DNA from: Nonomuraea rhodomycinica
GTDB lineage: Bacteria; Actinomycetota; Actinomycetes; Streptosporangiales; Streptosporangiaceae
Direction of reading: 5' to 3'
Assembly: GCF_013363995.1 (NCBI RefSeq)
Contig: NZ_JABWGO010000004.1
Coordinates: 186,001-250,000 of the forward strand
Length of the DNA: 64,000 bases
The translations under genes were made by a program, and so were the position numbers. Positions within the stretch are counted from its first letter, which is position 1. The number at the start of each line of letters is the position of its first letter. Of the stretch, positions 32,771 through 40,249 are shown in pieces. The notes beneath the pieces are model-generated. The model worked only from the letters and a program-made list of their open reading frames with translations. It did not search any database and was not told the DNA's origin.

Positions 32771-33862
32771 GTGTCCGAGCTGCATCCCAGTGACCGCAAC
32801 GAGCCGGGGATCGTCCGCCGGCGCCGCGGACGGGGCTTCAGCTACCACCACGCCGACGGCGGGCCCGTGGACGCCGGGACGCTGGCGCGGATCAAGGCGC
32901 TCGCCATCCCGCCCGCGTGGACCGACGTGTGGATCTGCGCCTCGCCGAACGGCCACCTGCAGGCCGTGGGCACCGACTCCGCGGGACGCCTCCAGTACCG
33001 CTACCACGACCTGTGGCGCGAGCAGCAGGACCGGATCAAGTTCGACCGGGTGCTGGAGCTGGCCGACCGGCTGCCCGGCTTCCGCAAGGCGGTGGACGAG
33101 GGACTGCACGGCAGGGGACTGACCCGGGAGCGGGTGCTGGCCGCGGCCGCGCGGATGCTGGACGTGGGCTTCTTCCGCGTGGGCGGCGAGAGCTACGACA
33201 CCTACGGCCTGGCCACCCTGCGGATGGAGCACGTGGCGTGCGCCCGCGGCACCATCACCTGCTCCTACCCGGCCAAGGGCGACATCCAGCGGGAGGTGGC
33301 GATCGCCGACTCCGACGTGTGCTCGGTGATCAGGGCGCTCAAGCGCCGCCATCCCGAGGGGGAGCTGCTGCGTTACCGGCAGGGGGGCCGCTGGGTCGAC
33401 GTGCGCAGCGACGACATCAACGACTACCTGCGCGAGACGATCGGCGACGACTTCACCGCCAAGGACTTCCGCACCTGGCACGCGACCGTGCTGGCCGCCG
33501 TCGGCCTCGCGGTGTCCACGCACGCCGGGGAGGGGCCCGGCGGGACGGGAAAGGCGACCGGGAAGAGCGGGAAGGCGACGGGGAAGAGCGGAAAGGCGGT
33601 GGGGAAGCCGGGGAAGGGGCCCGGGAGGACGGCGCGCAAGCGGGCGGTCGCCCGGGTGATGCGCGAGGTGTCGGAGTACCTGGGCAACACGCCGACGGTC
33701 GCCCGGGAGTCGTACGTGGACCCGCGCGTGGTCGAGGCGTACGAGCGGGGCCGCACGATCGCGCCGGTGCTGACGGAGCTGGGCGCCGAGGCGGACTTCG
33801 GCCAGCTGGCCACCCACGGCGCCGTGGAGCGCGCCGTTATCGACCTGATACGCGCCGTTTGA
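32771..33862 (+). CDS. DNA topoisomerase IB (poxvirus-like)
   Basis: The 363-residue enzyme relaxes supercoils through a 3'-phosphotyrosyl intermediate. It has RRRRGRGFSYHHADG, IPPAWTDVWI, RVGGESYDTYGLATL (catalytic Arg region), KDFRTWHATV (catalytic RxxH-type) and the tyrosine motif SYVDPRVVE with Tyr315. A Lys/Gly-rich insertion with GKATGKSGK repeats (about residues 258-285) precedes the tyrosine segment. I start it at GTG 32771; the frame upstream covers the divergent gene. Confidence 0.88.
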   Translation: MSELHPSDRNEPGIVRRRRGRGFSYHHADGGPVDAGTLARIKALAIPPAWTDVWICASPNGHLQAVGTDSAGRLQYRYHDLWREQQDRIKFDRVLELADRLPGFRKAVDEGLHGRGLTRERVLAAAARMLDVGFFRVGGESYDTYGLATLRMEHVACARGTITCSYPAKGDIQREVAIADSDVCSVIRALKRRHPEGELLRYRQGGRWVDVRSDDINDYLRETIGDDFTAKDFRTWHATVLAAVGLAVSTHAGEGPGGTGKATGKSGKATGKSGKAVGKPGKGPGRTARKRAVARVMREVSEYLGNTPTVARESYVDPRVVEAYERGRTIAPVLTELGAEADFGQLATHGAVERAVIDLIRAV

Positions 33863-33905
33863 GGGATTAGTCCCCGGGCATGCGGCGTCAAGGAAGGAGG
33901 AACCC

Positions 33906-34154
33906 ATGGAAGCTCCGCAGTACGTCGCGGCCCGCATCCAGCAGGCGCTGGCCGAGGACGCGCGGACCCACGAGCTCGGCATCCACGTCGATGTCAGAGG
34001 GGATCAACTGTTCCTGCGCGGCCAGGTGAGCGGGAACGACCAGCGCGTGAGGCTCGGTGAGGTGGCGCACGAGGCCGCCCCCGACCTGAGGATGCACAAC
34101 GAGATCAAGGTCGTCGTCGTCAACGAGCCGGGGGAGGATGAGCACCTTGACTGA
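33906..34154 (+). CDS. BON domain protein
   Basis: The 82-residue protein is a single BON domain (DVRGDQLFLRGQVSGNDQRVRLGEVAHEAAPDL), a small alpha/beta module thought to contact membranes or periplasmic partners. It lacks a signal peptide. Its last 17 bases overlap the metallophosphoesterase start, implying coupled translation. SD AAGGAGGA precedes ATG 33906. Confidence 0.85.
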   Translation: MEAPQYVAARIQQALAEDARTHELGIHVDVRGDQLFLRGQVSGNDQRVRLGEVAHEAAPDLRMHNEIKVVVVNEPGEDEHLD

Positions 34155-34872
34155 AGTCCGCATAGCGGCCGTAGGCGACATCCACCTGGGCGAGGACGTC
34201 CGCGGCGAGTACCGCAAACGCCTGGAGGGCATCGAGGAGCGCGCCGACGTGCTCATGCTGGCCGGGGACCTCACCCGGCACGGCACCCTGGAGGAGGGCC
34301 GGGTGGTCGCCGACGAGCTGCGCGACCTGCCCGTCCCGGTCGTCGCGGTGCTCGGCAACCACGACTACCACTCCGACCTCCAGCACGAGATCGCCAGTGA
34401 GCTGCGCGACGCCGGGGTGACGGTGCTGGACGACGACGGCGTGGTCATCGAGTGCGGCGGCAGCAAGCTGGGGGTCGTCGGCGGCAAGGGTTTCGGCGGC
34501 GGGTTCGCCGGCAAGTGCGCGAGCGAGTTCGGCGAGCGCGAGATCAAGGACTTCGTGGCGCACACGCGGTACATCGCCGAGAGCTGGAAGATCGCGCTCA
34601 AGGAGACGCAGGCCGACCGGCGGGTCGTCCTGTCGCACTACTCGCCGATCAAGGAGACCCTCGAAGGCGAGCCGCTGGAGATCTACCCCTTCCTCGGCAG
34701 CTACCTGCTGGCCGAGGCCGTGGACACGGCCGGGGCCGACCTCATCCTGCACGGCCACGCCCACAAGGGCACGGAGAAGGGCCTCACCCCGGGCGGCATC
34801 CGGGTCCGCAACGTGGCGCTGCCGGTGCTGGGCAAGGCGTACGCGGTGTACTGCCTGGAATGCGGAGAATAA
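34138..34872 (+). CDS. Calcineurin-like metallophosphoesterase
   Basis: The 244-residue enzyme has the five metallophosphoesterase motifs: GDIHLG, GDLT, GNHDYH, SHYSP and GHAHKG, which bind two metals. It has no signal peptide or membrane segment. It overlaps the BON gene by 17 nt and ends just before a very stable hairpin. The substrate (nucleotide, phosphodiester or protein) cannot be judged. Confidence 0.88.
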   Translation: MSTLTEVRIAAVGDIHLGEDVRGEYRKRLEGIEERADVLMLAGDLTRHGTLEEGRVVADELRDLPVPVVAVLGNHDYHSDLQHEIASELRDAGVTVLDDDGVVIECGGSKLGVVGGKGFGGGFAGKCASEFGEREIKDFVAHTRYIAESWKIALKETQADRRVVLSHYSPIKETLEGEPLEIYPFLGSYLLAEAVDTAGADLILHGHAHKGTEKGLTPGGIRVRNVALPVLGKAYAVYCLECGE

Positions 34873-34888
34873 CGCCGTACTCCGGTTA

Positions 34889-34936
34889 ACACCGAGAGGG
34901 CGGTCGCTCCGGATGGAGCGACCGCCCTCTCGGTGT
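34889..34936. terminator. Very stable hairpin terminator
   Basis: Perfect 22-bp arms (34889-34910 and 34915-34936) enclose a 4-nt GGAT loop, starting 16 bp after the phosphoesterase stop. The AT-rich stretch to about 35040 holds a small CGCCGC/GCGGCG hairpin (35003-35019) and no gene that I can see. Confidence 0.85.
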
Positions 34937-35058
34937 GGTTGCCTAAACGATAGATGATCTTTTTCGGCTGATTTTCTGTTGCTTCGATGACATTTCAGCT
35001 CACGCCGCATAAAGCGGCGAAGCGGGTAACACGTGACGACACAGCCTGACGGATTGGT

Positions 35059-35088
35059 CCACCGGGCCGGCGTCCACCGGCCCGGTGG
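35059..35088 (-). terminator. Terminator after the 49-residue membrane protein gene
   Basis: CCACCGGGCCGG (35059-35070) and CCGGCCCGGTGG (35077-35088) form a 12-bp stem with a 6-nt loop, 27 bp past the minus-strand stop at 35116. Confidence 0.65.
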
Positions 35089-35115
35089 GGGTCGAAGGGG
35101 GCGTTCGCGGCGCCC

Positions 35116-35265
35116 CTAGACATTGAAGATGCTGACACCGCCGGGGCCCACGAGGAAGCCGAGGACGATCAGGACGATCCCCCAGAGGAGATCGCGACGG
35201 GCCAGAATCACATAGATCCCGGCGATGACGAGAACGACCGCGATGATCCACAGCAAAGTAGCCAT
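35116..35265 (-). CDS. Small membrane protein of 49 residues (GPGGVSIF type)
   Basis: From ATG 35265 the frame encodes two adjacent hydrophobic helices (LLWIIAVVLVIAGIYVIL and LLWGIVLIVLGFLVG) joined by ARRD, and ends GPGGVSIFNV. Short actinobacterial membrane proteins with this GPGG-xSIF ending recur in genomes, without known function as far as I know. It diverges from the F420-dependent oxidoreductase and has its own terminator. Confidence 0.65.
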   Translation of the reverse strand: MATLLWIIAVVLVIAGIYVILARRDLLWGIVLIVLGFLVGPGGVSIFNV

Positions 35266-35354
35266 GGCCCGCTACTGCCCGTGCCGAAAGACATTTAACA
35301 TCCTTTCCCGATGCGTGACATGTTTTCCGGGGTCGCGGCGGGAAGTGGACGTTC

Positions 35355-36308
35355 ATGACTGCTTTCGGATACTTCCTTTCCTGCGAAGAGCACGGCCCCC
35401 AGGAACTCGTCCGGCAGGCCAAGGCGGCCGAGCGGGCCGGATTCGAGGCGTTGTGGATCTCCGACCACTTCCACCCCTGGCTGGACGAGCAGGGACAGAG
35501 CCCGTTCGTCTGGTCCGTGATCGGCGCGATCGCCGAGGCCACGTCCCTGCCCATCACCACGGCCGTCACCTGCCCCCTGATGCGCGTCCACCCCGTGATC
35601 GTCGCCCAGGCGGCGGCCACCTCCGCGGCCCTGTCCGGCGGCCGGTTCCGGCTCGGCGTCGGCACCGGCGAGGCGCTCAACGAGCACGTCGTCGAGTCCC
35701 GCTGGCCGCCCGCCGACGAGCGGCTGGAGATGCTGGAGGAGGCCGTCGGGCTGATGCGGGAGCTGTTCACCGGCGAGCAGGTGACGCACCGCGGCACCCA
35801 CTACCGGGTGGACACCGCCCGCCTCTACACGCTGCCGGACGAGCCGCCGCCCATCTACATGTCCGGCTTCGGGCCCAAGGCGATCGAGCTGGCCGGCCGC
35901 ATCGCCGACGGCTACATCTCCACCGGGCCGAGCGCCGAGATGGTGGAGCAGTTCCACAAGGCCGGCGGCGCGGGCAAACCGGTGCTCGGCGGCCTGAAGG
36001 CCTGCTACGCGCAGGACGAGGCCGAGGCGCGCAGGACCGTCCACCGGCTGTGGCCCAACCAGGGCATCCAGGGCGAGGCGTCGCAGCTGCTGCCCCTGCC
36101 GCGGCACTTCGAGCAGTTCGCCCAGTCCGTCACCGAGGAGCAGGCCGTCGGCTCCAGCCCGTGCGGCCCCGACGTCGACACGCACGTCCAGGCGATCCAG
36201 GCGTACGTGGACGCGGGCTTCGACGAGGTGTACGTCAACCAGATCGGGCCCGAGCAGGACGCGTTCTTCGACTTCTACGCCCGCGAGGTCCTGCCGCGCC
36301 TGCGCTGA
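35355..36308 (+). CDS. F420-dependent LLM-class oxidoreductase (G6PDH-like subgroup)
   Basis: The 317-residue TIM-barrel protein belongs to the luciferase-like superfamily. The opening FGYFLSCEEHGPQELVRQAKAAERAGFEALWISDHFHPW and GTGEALNEHV are typical of the TIGR03557 F420-dependent subgroup, related to mycobacterial F420-glucose-6-phosphate dehydrogenase. It transfers hydride between deazaflavin F420 and an unidentified substrate. Start ATG 35355, with GGAAGTGGA upstream. Confidence 0.88.
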   Translation: MTAFGYFLSCEEHGPQELVRQAKAAERAGFEALWISDHFHPWLDEQGQSPFVWSVIGAIAEATSLPITTAVTCPLMRVHPVIVAQAAATSAALSGGRFRLGVGTGEALNEHVVESRWPPADERLEMLEEAVGLMRELFTGEQVTHRGTHYRVDTARLYTLPDEPPPIYMSGFGPKAIELAGRIADGYISTGPSAEMVEQFHKAGGAGKPVLGGLKACYAQDEAEARRTVHRLWPNQGIQGEASQLLPLPRHFEQFAQSVTEEQAVGSSPCGPDVDTHVQAIQAYVDAGFDEVYVNQIGPEQDAFFDFYAREVLPRLR

Positions 36309-36414
36309 GGGCCGGATCCCGCGCCGAAGCCTGGGCCGGGCCCCGCGCCGAAGCGCCCCGTGCCGCGGCGAAGGCCTCACCGGAAGCCCGGGAGGCCCTC
36401 GCCGCCGGAGCGGG

Positions 36415-36900
36415 TCAGGACGCCGAGCGCTGCAGCTTGGCGTAGGCGAGCTGCAGCCAGTCGGAGACCGCCACCGCGGTCATCGTCGCCCCCACCAGCC
36501 GCGTGAACCGGGGCGCGATCACCAGCCCGGCCGCGTAGGCCGTGGCCGTCCACTGCGCCAGGCAGAACGGGCACGACAGCAACTCGCCGACCGAGTTGCG
36601 CGGCTCCTCCTTCAGCTCCGCGGGGCCGCCCGTCCCCTCGTAGCGGGTGAAGGGCGCGCGCAGCGGGCTCGTCACCGGGTCCTTGGCGATCAGCCGCGAC
36701 GCCTTGTGGGTGCAGCCCGCCATCAGCGCGAGGTCCAGCACGCCCACCTGCTCCGGCATCTTGCGCCCGGTCAGCGCCGCCAGGCCCGCCGCCGCGGCGA
36801 CCGCCCCGCCGTACACGGTGAGGATGCGCAGGTAGCCGCGCAGCGGCCGGTCGTGCTCGCCCTGGTACTCGCGTTCGGTCTTCTCCAGGAAGTCGGTCAT
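36415..36900 (-). CDS. DUF1360 family membrane protein
   Basis: The 161-residue protein has three hydrophobic stretches and the DUF1360 hallmarks: a charged KDPVTSPLRAPFTRYEG loop and the CPFCLAQW motif before the last helices. The family is widespread in Firmicutes and actinobacteria and its function is unknown. Two Cys in CPFC could bind metal or form a disulfide. Confidence 0.85.
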   Translation of the reverse strand: MTDFLEKTEREYQGEHDRPLRGYLRILTVYGGAVAAAAGLAALTGRKMPEQVGVLDLALMAGCTHKASRLIAKDPVTSPLRAPFTRYEGTGGPAELKEEPRNSVGELLSCPFCLAQWTATAYAAGLVIAPRFTRLVGATMTAVAVSDWLQLAYAKLQRSAS

Positions 36901-37004
36901 AGGGCCTGGCGCTACCCCCGCTCCCCGGCTCTAGTCGCGCCCCCGCCGCCGCTCCCGCGCGTGATCCGACGTCTAGCCGGGGGCCGCGAGGGTAGCCCGA
37001 TCAC

Positions 37005-37601
37005 ATGAGCAGCCACAGTCATGAAGTCACCGACGCGATCCTCGACACGCTCAAACGCGCCAGCTCGGGGTTGAAGGACGCGGGCGTGAAGTTCGCGCTC
37101 GCCGGTGGATGCGCCGCCTACGCCCGGGGGGCCGCGCCATCGCTGCACGACGTGGACTTCGTGCTCACCGAGCACGACGTGCCGGCCGCCCTGGAGGCGC
37201 TGCGCGGTCTCGGCTTCGAGACGGCCAAGCCGCCGGAGGACTGGCTGGTCAAGGCGTACGACGACGGCCGCCTGGTGGACCTGATCTTCCGCATCTCCGA
37301 CCGGCCGATCACCGCCGAGCTGATCGAGCGCGCCGAGCAGATGAAGGCGTCGGCGGTGATCGTGCCCGTGCTGGAGGCGACGGACCTGGTGATCTCCTGG
37401 CTGATGCCGCTGTCGGAGCACGCCTGCGACTACGGCGCGCTGCTGCCGCAGGTGCGGGCGCTGCGGGAGCAGGTGGACTGGCAGCGGGTGGCGACGGTGA
37501 CCGCCGACTCCCCGTACGCGGCGACCTTCCTGACCCTGCTGGAACGCCTCGGCGTGCTGGAGGCGCCGGTCGAGCCCAAGGGTGACCCCTCCTGGCCCTG
37601 A
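37005..37601 (+). CDS. Nucleotidyltransferase-fold protein
   Basis: The 198-residue protein shows the minimal nucleotidyltransferase pattern: LAGGCAAYARGAAPSLHDVDFVL supplies the GG loop and DxD acidic pair, and a third acidic residue lies in RLVDLIF. Helices about 105-190 form a helical tail. Such proteins may be adenylyltransferases or antitoxin-partner enzymes, but no toxin/antitoxin partner is adjacent. ATG 37005. Confidence 0.7.
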   Translation: MSSHSHEVTDAILDTLKRASSGLKDAGVKFALAGGCAAYARGAAPSLHDVDFVLTEHDVPAALEALRGLGFETAKPPEDWLVKAYDDGRLVDLIFRISDRPITAELIERAEQMKASAVIVPVLEATDLVISWLMPLSEHACDYGALLPQVRALREQVDWQRVATVTADSPYAATFLTLLERLGVLEAPVEPKGDPSWP

Positions 37602-37650
37602 CCCCGGTCCGGCTCCGGCCTCCCGGAGCCGGAGCCGGACCCCGGAACGA

Positions 37651-37684
37651 CGAAGGGCCGCACCCCGAGGGGTGCGGCCCTTCG
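37651..37684. terminator. Bidirectional terminator between nucleotidyltransferase and PRC genes
   Basis: A near-perfect 15-16 bp stem (37651-37666 with 37669-37684) lies between converging stop codons at 37601 and 37697. Confidence 0.85.
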
Positions 37685-37696
37685 CCTTGGGTCAGG

Positions 37697-38041
37697 TCAG
37701 TGCGTCCAGCGGCCGTAGTAGTCGCCCACCCGCGTCCGGTACTCGGGCTCCTTGAAACGAGCCTCGTCGAACTCCGGAGCGTTCTTGATCTCTTCCTTGG
37801 TGCGCGAGACGTACACCTCGCGCTCCTGAGGATCGATCCGGGTGATGACGCTCGCCGGCAGCATGACCTTCTTACCGAAGATCCACGGACCGGTGTCGAC
37901 GACGACGTAGCTCTCGCCGACCTCGTACGTGGCCTCATCGACGGAACCGATCTTTCCGTCGGTGGCGTGGACGTGGTACCCGGTGATGTCCAGCGCCTGG
38001 CCGCGGTCGTAGACGTCAGGTCGATAGTCCCAGAGCTGCAT
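37697..38041 (-). CDS. PRC-barrel domain protein
   Basis: The 114-residue protein contains a PRC barrel (ALDITGYHVHATDGKIGSVDEATYEVGESYVVVDTG) and the following PASVITRIDPQEREVYVSRTKEEI, matching stress-related PRC proteins of actinomycetes. I choose ATG 38041, since AAAGGA lies 10 nt upstream; GTG 38050 is too close to the ribosome site. Confidence 0.85.
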   Translation of the reverse strand: MQLWDYRPDVYDRGQALDITGYHVHATDGKIGSVDEATYEVGESYVVVDTGPWIFGKKVMLPASVITRIDPQEREVYVSRTKEEIKNAPEFDEARFKEPEYRTRVGDYYGRWTH

Positions 38042-38179
38042 GGAGCTCACGTCCTTTCTTCTTCCGTCTCGTACGTTGGCCCCCTCCGACTACCCGGAGG
38101 TCCGGCGACAAACCTCAGGCCAAGAATTCGTCAAGAAATGCCGCTACGATCCCGCCACGACGATCGAAGGAGAGCCCGG

Positions 38180-38995
38180 ATGAGCGAGTGGCCGCAGGAG
38201 GAGTGGGCGCCGGCCGGCGTCGATCCGTCCACGCCCAGCGTCGCCCGCGTCCACGACGCCCTCCTCGGCGGCATGGAGAACTTCGCCGCCGACCGGTCCG
38301 TCGCCCGGCGGCTGAAGGAGGCCGTGCCCGAGGTGGTGGACCTGGTCTGGTGCGACCGGGCGTTCGTCGGCCGGGTCGTCGACTTCCTCGTCCGCGAGGC
38401 CGGGATCCGGCAGCTCGTCGATCTCGGCGCCGGCCTGCCCACCGTCGAGAACACCCACGAGGTCGCCCAGTTCGCCGACCCCTCGACCCGCGTCGTCTAC
38501 GTGGACGTCGACCCGATGGTGGAGCCGCACGCCCGCGCCATCCTCGGCGGCAACCCGTACGCGACCGCCGTCACCGCCGACGCCCGCGACGTCACCGCCG
38601 TGCTCGGCCACCCCGAGCTGCGCCGGCTCATCGACCTGTCGCGGCCCGTCGGGGTGCTCGCGATCGGGCTGCTGCACCTGTTCCCCGACCAGGACGACCC
38701 CCACGGCGTCGTCCGGCGCTACATGGACGCGCTGCCGTCCGGCAGCCACCTGGCCGCCTCCAACATGCTGGCCTCCGCCAACCCGAAGGCCAAGGCGCTG
38801 GAGGTGATGCTCCAGGCCACGATGGGCACCGGCCACTTCCGCACCCGCGAGGAGATCGGCCGCTACTTCGACGGGCTGGAGCTGGTGGAGCCCGGCCTGG
38901 TCCACTTCCCCGAGTGGCGGCCCGACGAGCGGCTGCCCCACCCGCTGGCCAGCTGGGAGCAGCTCCTCCTCGGCGGCGTCGCCCGCAAACCCTGA
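38180..38995 (+). CDS. SAM-dependent methyltransferase (PF04672 type)
   Basis: The 271-residue protein has the PF04672 (DUF574) pattern abundant in actinomycetes: TPSVARVHDALLGGMENFAADR at the N-terminus, VDLGAGLPTVENTHEVAQ as the SAM-binding motif and VVYVDVDPMVEPHARAIL. The methyl acceptor is unknown for nearly all members. ATG 38180 follows AAGGAGAG; the frame upstream of it overlaps the divergent PRC gene and is not coding. Confidence 0.88.
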   Translation: MSEWPQEEWAPAGVDPSTPSVARVHDALLGGMENFAADRSVARRLKEAVPEVVDLVWCDRAFVGRVVDFLVREAGIRQLVDLGAGLPTVENTHEVAQFADPSTRVVYVDVDPMVEPHARAILGGNPYATAVTADARDVTAVLGHPELRRLIDLSRPVGVLAIGLLHLFPDQDDPHGVVRRYMDALPSGSHLAASNMLASANPKAKALEVMLQATMGTGHFRTREEIGRYFDGLELVEPGLVHFPEWRPDERLPHPLASWEQLLLGGVARKP

Positions 38996-39009
38996 CGGAT
39001 CGGCGCGCG

Positions 39010-39039
39010 GTGACAGGGGTGTGCCCGCGCCGCTAGGGT
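39010..39039 (+). promoter_or_regulatory. Promoter giving a leaderless leader-peptide mRNA
   Basis: GTGACA (39010-39015) and TAGGGT (39034-39039) are 18 bp apart, and 7 bp after the -10 element comes the GTG of the leader ORF at 39047. The predicted +1 therefore coincides with the start codon. Confidence 0.6.
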
Positions 39040-39046
39040 GGGGGAC

Positions 39047-39088
39047 GTGCCGCGCAACCTGATCTGCTCCCCGCCGCCCGCCCTGTAG
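39047..39088 (+). CDS. Leader peptide MPRNLICSPPPAL upstream of an EamA exporter
   Basis: The 13-residue ORF begins at GTG 39047 on the predicted transcription start and ends at TAG 39086-39088. Its codons for SPPPAL run into the left arm and loop of a 9-bp hairpin. Three consecutive prolines slow ribosomes, so ribosome position could decide whether the hairpin forms. This fits ribosome-mediated attenuation of the transporter gene 105 bp downstream. The function is inferred from layout. Confidence 0.5.
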   Translation: MPRNLICSPPPAL

Positions 39089-39096
39089 CGGGCGGC
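39073..39096 (+). promoter_or_regulatory. Attenuator-like hairpin overlapping the leader ORF stop
   Basis: GCCGCCCGC (39073-39081) pairs with GCGGGCGGC (39088-39096) around loop CCTGTA. The stop codon of the leader ORF lies at the loop/right-arm junction, so a terminating ribosome would melt it. The tract after it (CTCCTTCGCTG) is only moderately T-rich. Confidence 0.5.
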
Positions 39097-39193
39097 CTCC
39101 TTCGCTGACATCTCGCCGGGTCTGAGCCGATCCGGGGATGGTCGCCGCCCGCGTACGGGCCCCTTCCGACCACTCCACCCGGAGAGATCTGTC

Positions 39194-40075
39194 ATGACTG
39201 CTGTCCCCGCTTCCCTTTCCGCGCGCCGGGGAGCCCTCTACATGTCCGCGGCGGCGGCCGCCTGGGGAACCGGCGGCGCCGCGGGATCCCTGCTGTTCCA
39301 GACCGCCGGGCTCGGCCCGGCCGGCGTCTCCCTGTGGCGCTACGCCCTCGGCGCGCTGTTCCTCCTCGGCATCCTCCGGCTCACCGGCGGCTCCCTCCCG
39401 CGGCTCAGCGCCCGGGTGGTCGTCGTGGGCGCCGGGATGGCCGTCTACCAGGCCGCCTACTTCGCCGCCATCGAACGCTCCGGCGTCGCCGTCGCGACCG
39501 TCGTGACGATGGGCGCCACCCCGGTCATCACCGAGCTGGGCGGGCGGCTGCTGCTCGGCGAGCGGTCCGGCCGCACCGGGCTGCTCGCGCTGGCCGCCGC
39601 GCTGGCCGGGCTGTTCCTGCTCACGGGCGAGAGCGTGCTGGCGGGCGGCGGCCGGCTGGGCGGCGTCGGGTTCGCCCTGCTGTCGGCCGCCGGGTACGCC
39701 GCGGTGACGCTGTACTCCCGGCGGCACCGGGACGACTCCGGCGCCATGGCCGTGGGCGGCTTCGTCGTCGGCGCGCTGTGCCTGACGCCGTTCGCGCTGG
39801 TCGGGGGCGCCGTGCCCGAGCCGAGCCTGACCACCGCGGCGCTGCTGCTCTATCTCGGCGCGGTGCCGACGGCGCTGGCCTACGCGCTGTTCTTCCGGGC
39901 GCTGACCACGCTGCGGGCCGCCACGGTGTCGGTCATCTCCCTCGGCGAGGCCGTCTTCGCGGCCGTGCTCGGCGTGCTGCTGTTCGGCGAGCGGCTGAGC
40001 GTGCTCGGCTGGGCGGGCTGCGCGCTCCTCACGGTCGCCGTCGTGCTGCCGGCCGTCCGTCCCGAGCAGCGGTGA
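39194..40075 (+). CDS. EamA-family (DMT) transporter
   Basis: The 293-residue membrane protein has ten hydrophobic segments arranged as two EamA repeats, with the end-of-repeat EAVFAAVLGVLLFGERLS motif. Members export amino acids, metabolites or drugs. ATG 39194 follows CGGAGAGATC. The upstream leader peptide and hairpin suggest expression is tuned by translation status, for example by antibiotics or amino-acid supply. Confidence 0.88.
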   Translation: MTAVPASLSARRGALYMSAAAAAWGTGGAAGSLLFQTAGLGPAGVSLWRYALGALFLLGILRLTGGSLPRLSARVVVVGAGMAVYQAAYFAAIERSGVAVATVVTMGATPVITELGGRLLLGERSGRTGLLALAAALAGLFLLTGESVLAGGGRLGGVGFALLSAAGYAAVTLYSRRHRDDSGAMAVGGFVVGALCLTPFALVGGAVPEPSLTTAALLLYLGAVPTALAYALFFRALTTLRAATVSVISLGEAVFAAVLGVLLFGERLSVLGWAGCALLTVAVVLPAVRPEQR

Positions 40076-40249
40076 CGGGCTGAACCGGGGAGCGGGGCGG
40101 CGGCGCGGGAGGCCGTGCACCTCCCCGTATGGGTTAGGGTCCGGTACGGCGACGCATGCCGTACCGTCGCTCCGCTCCCCACTTCGGACACACTTGTGGA
40201 GGTGGGCACGAGGGGAACGCGGCCGGGCAGAGCGCGCGTTGGAGGGACT

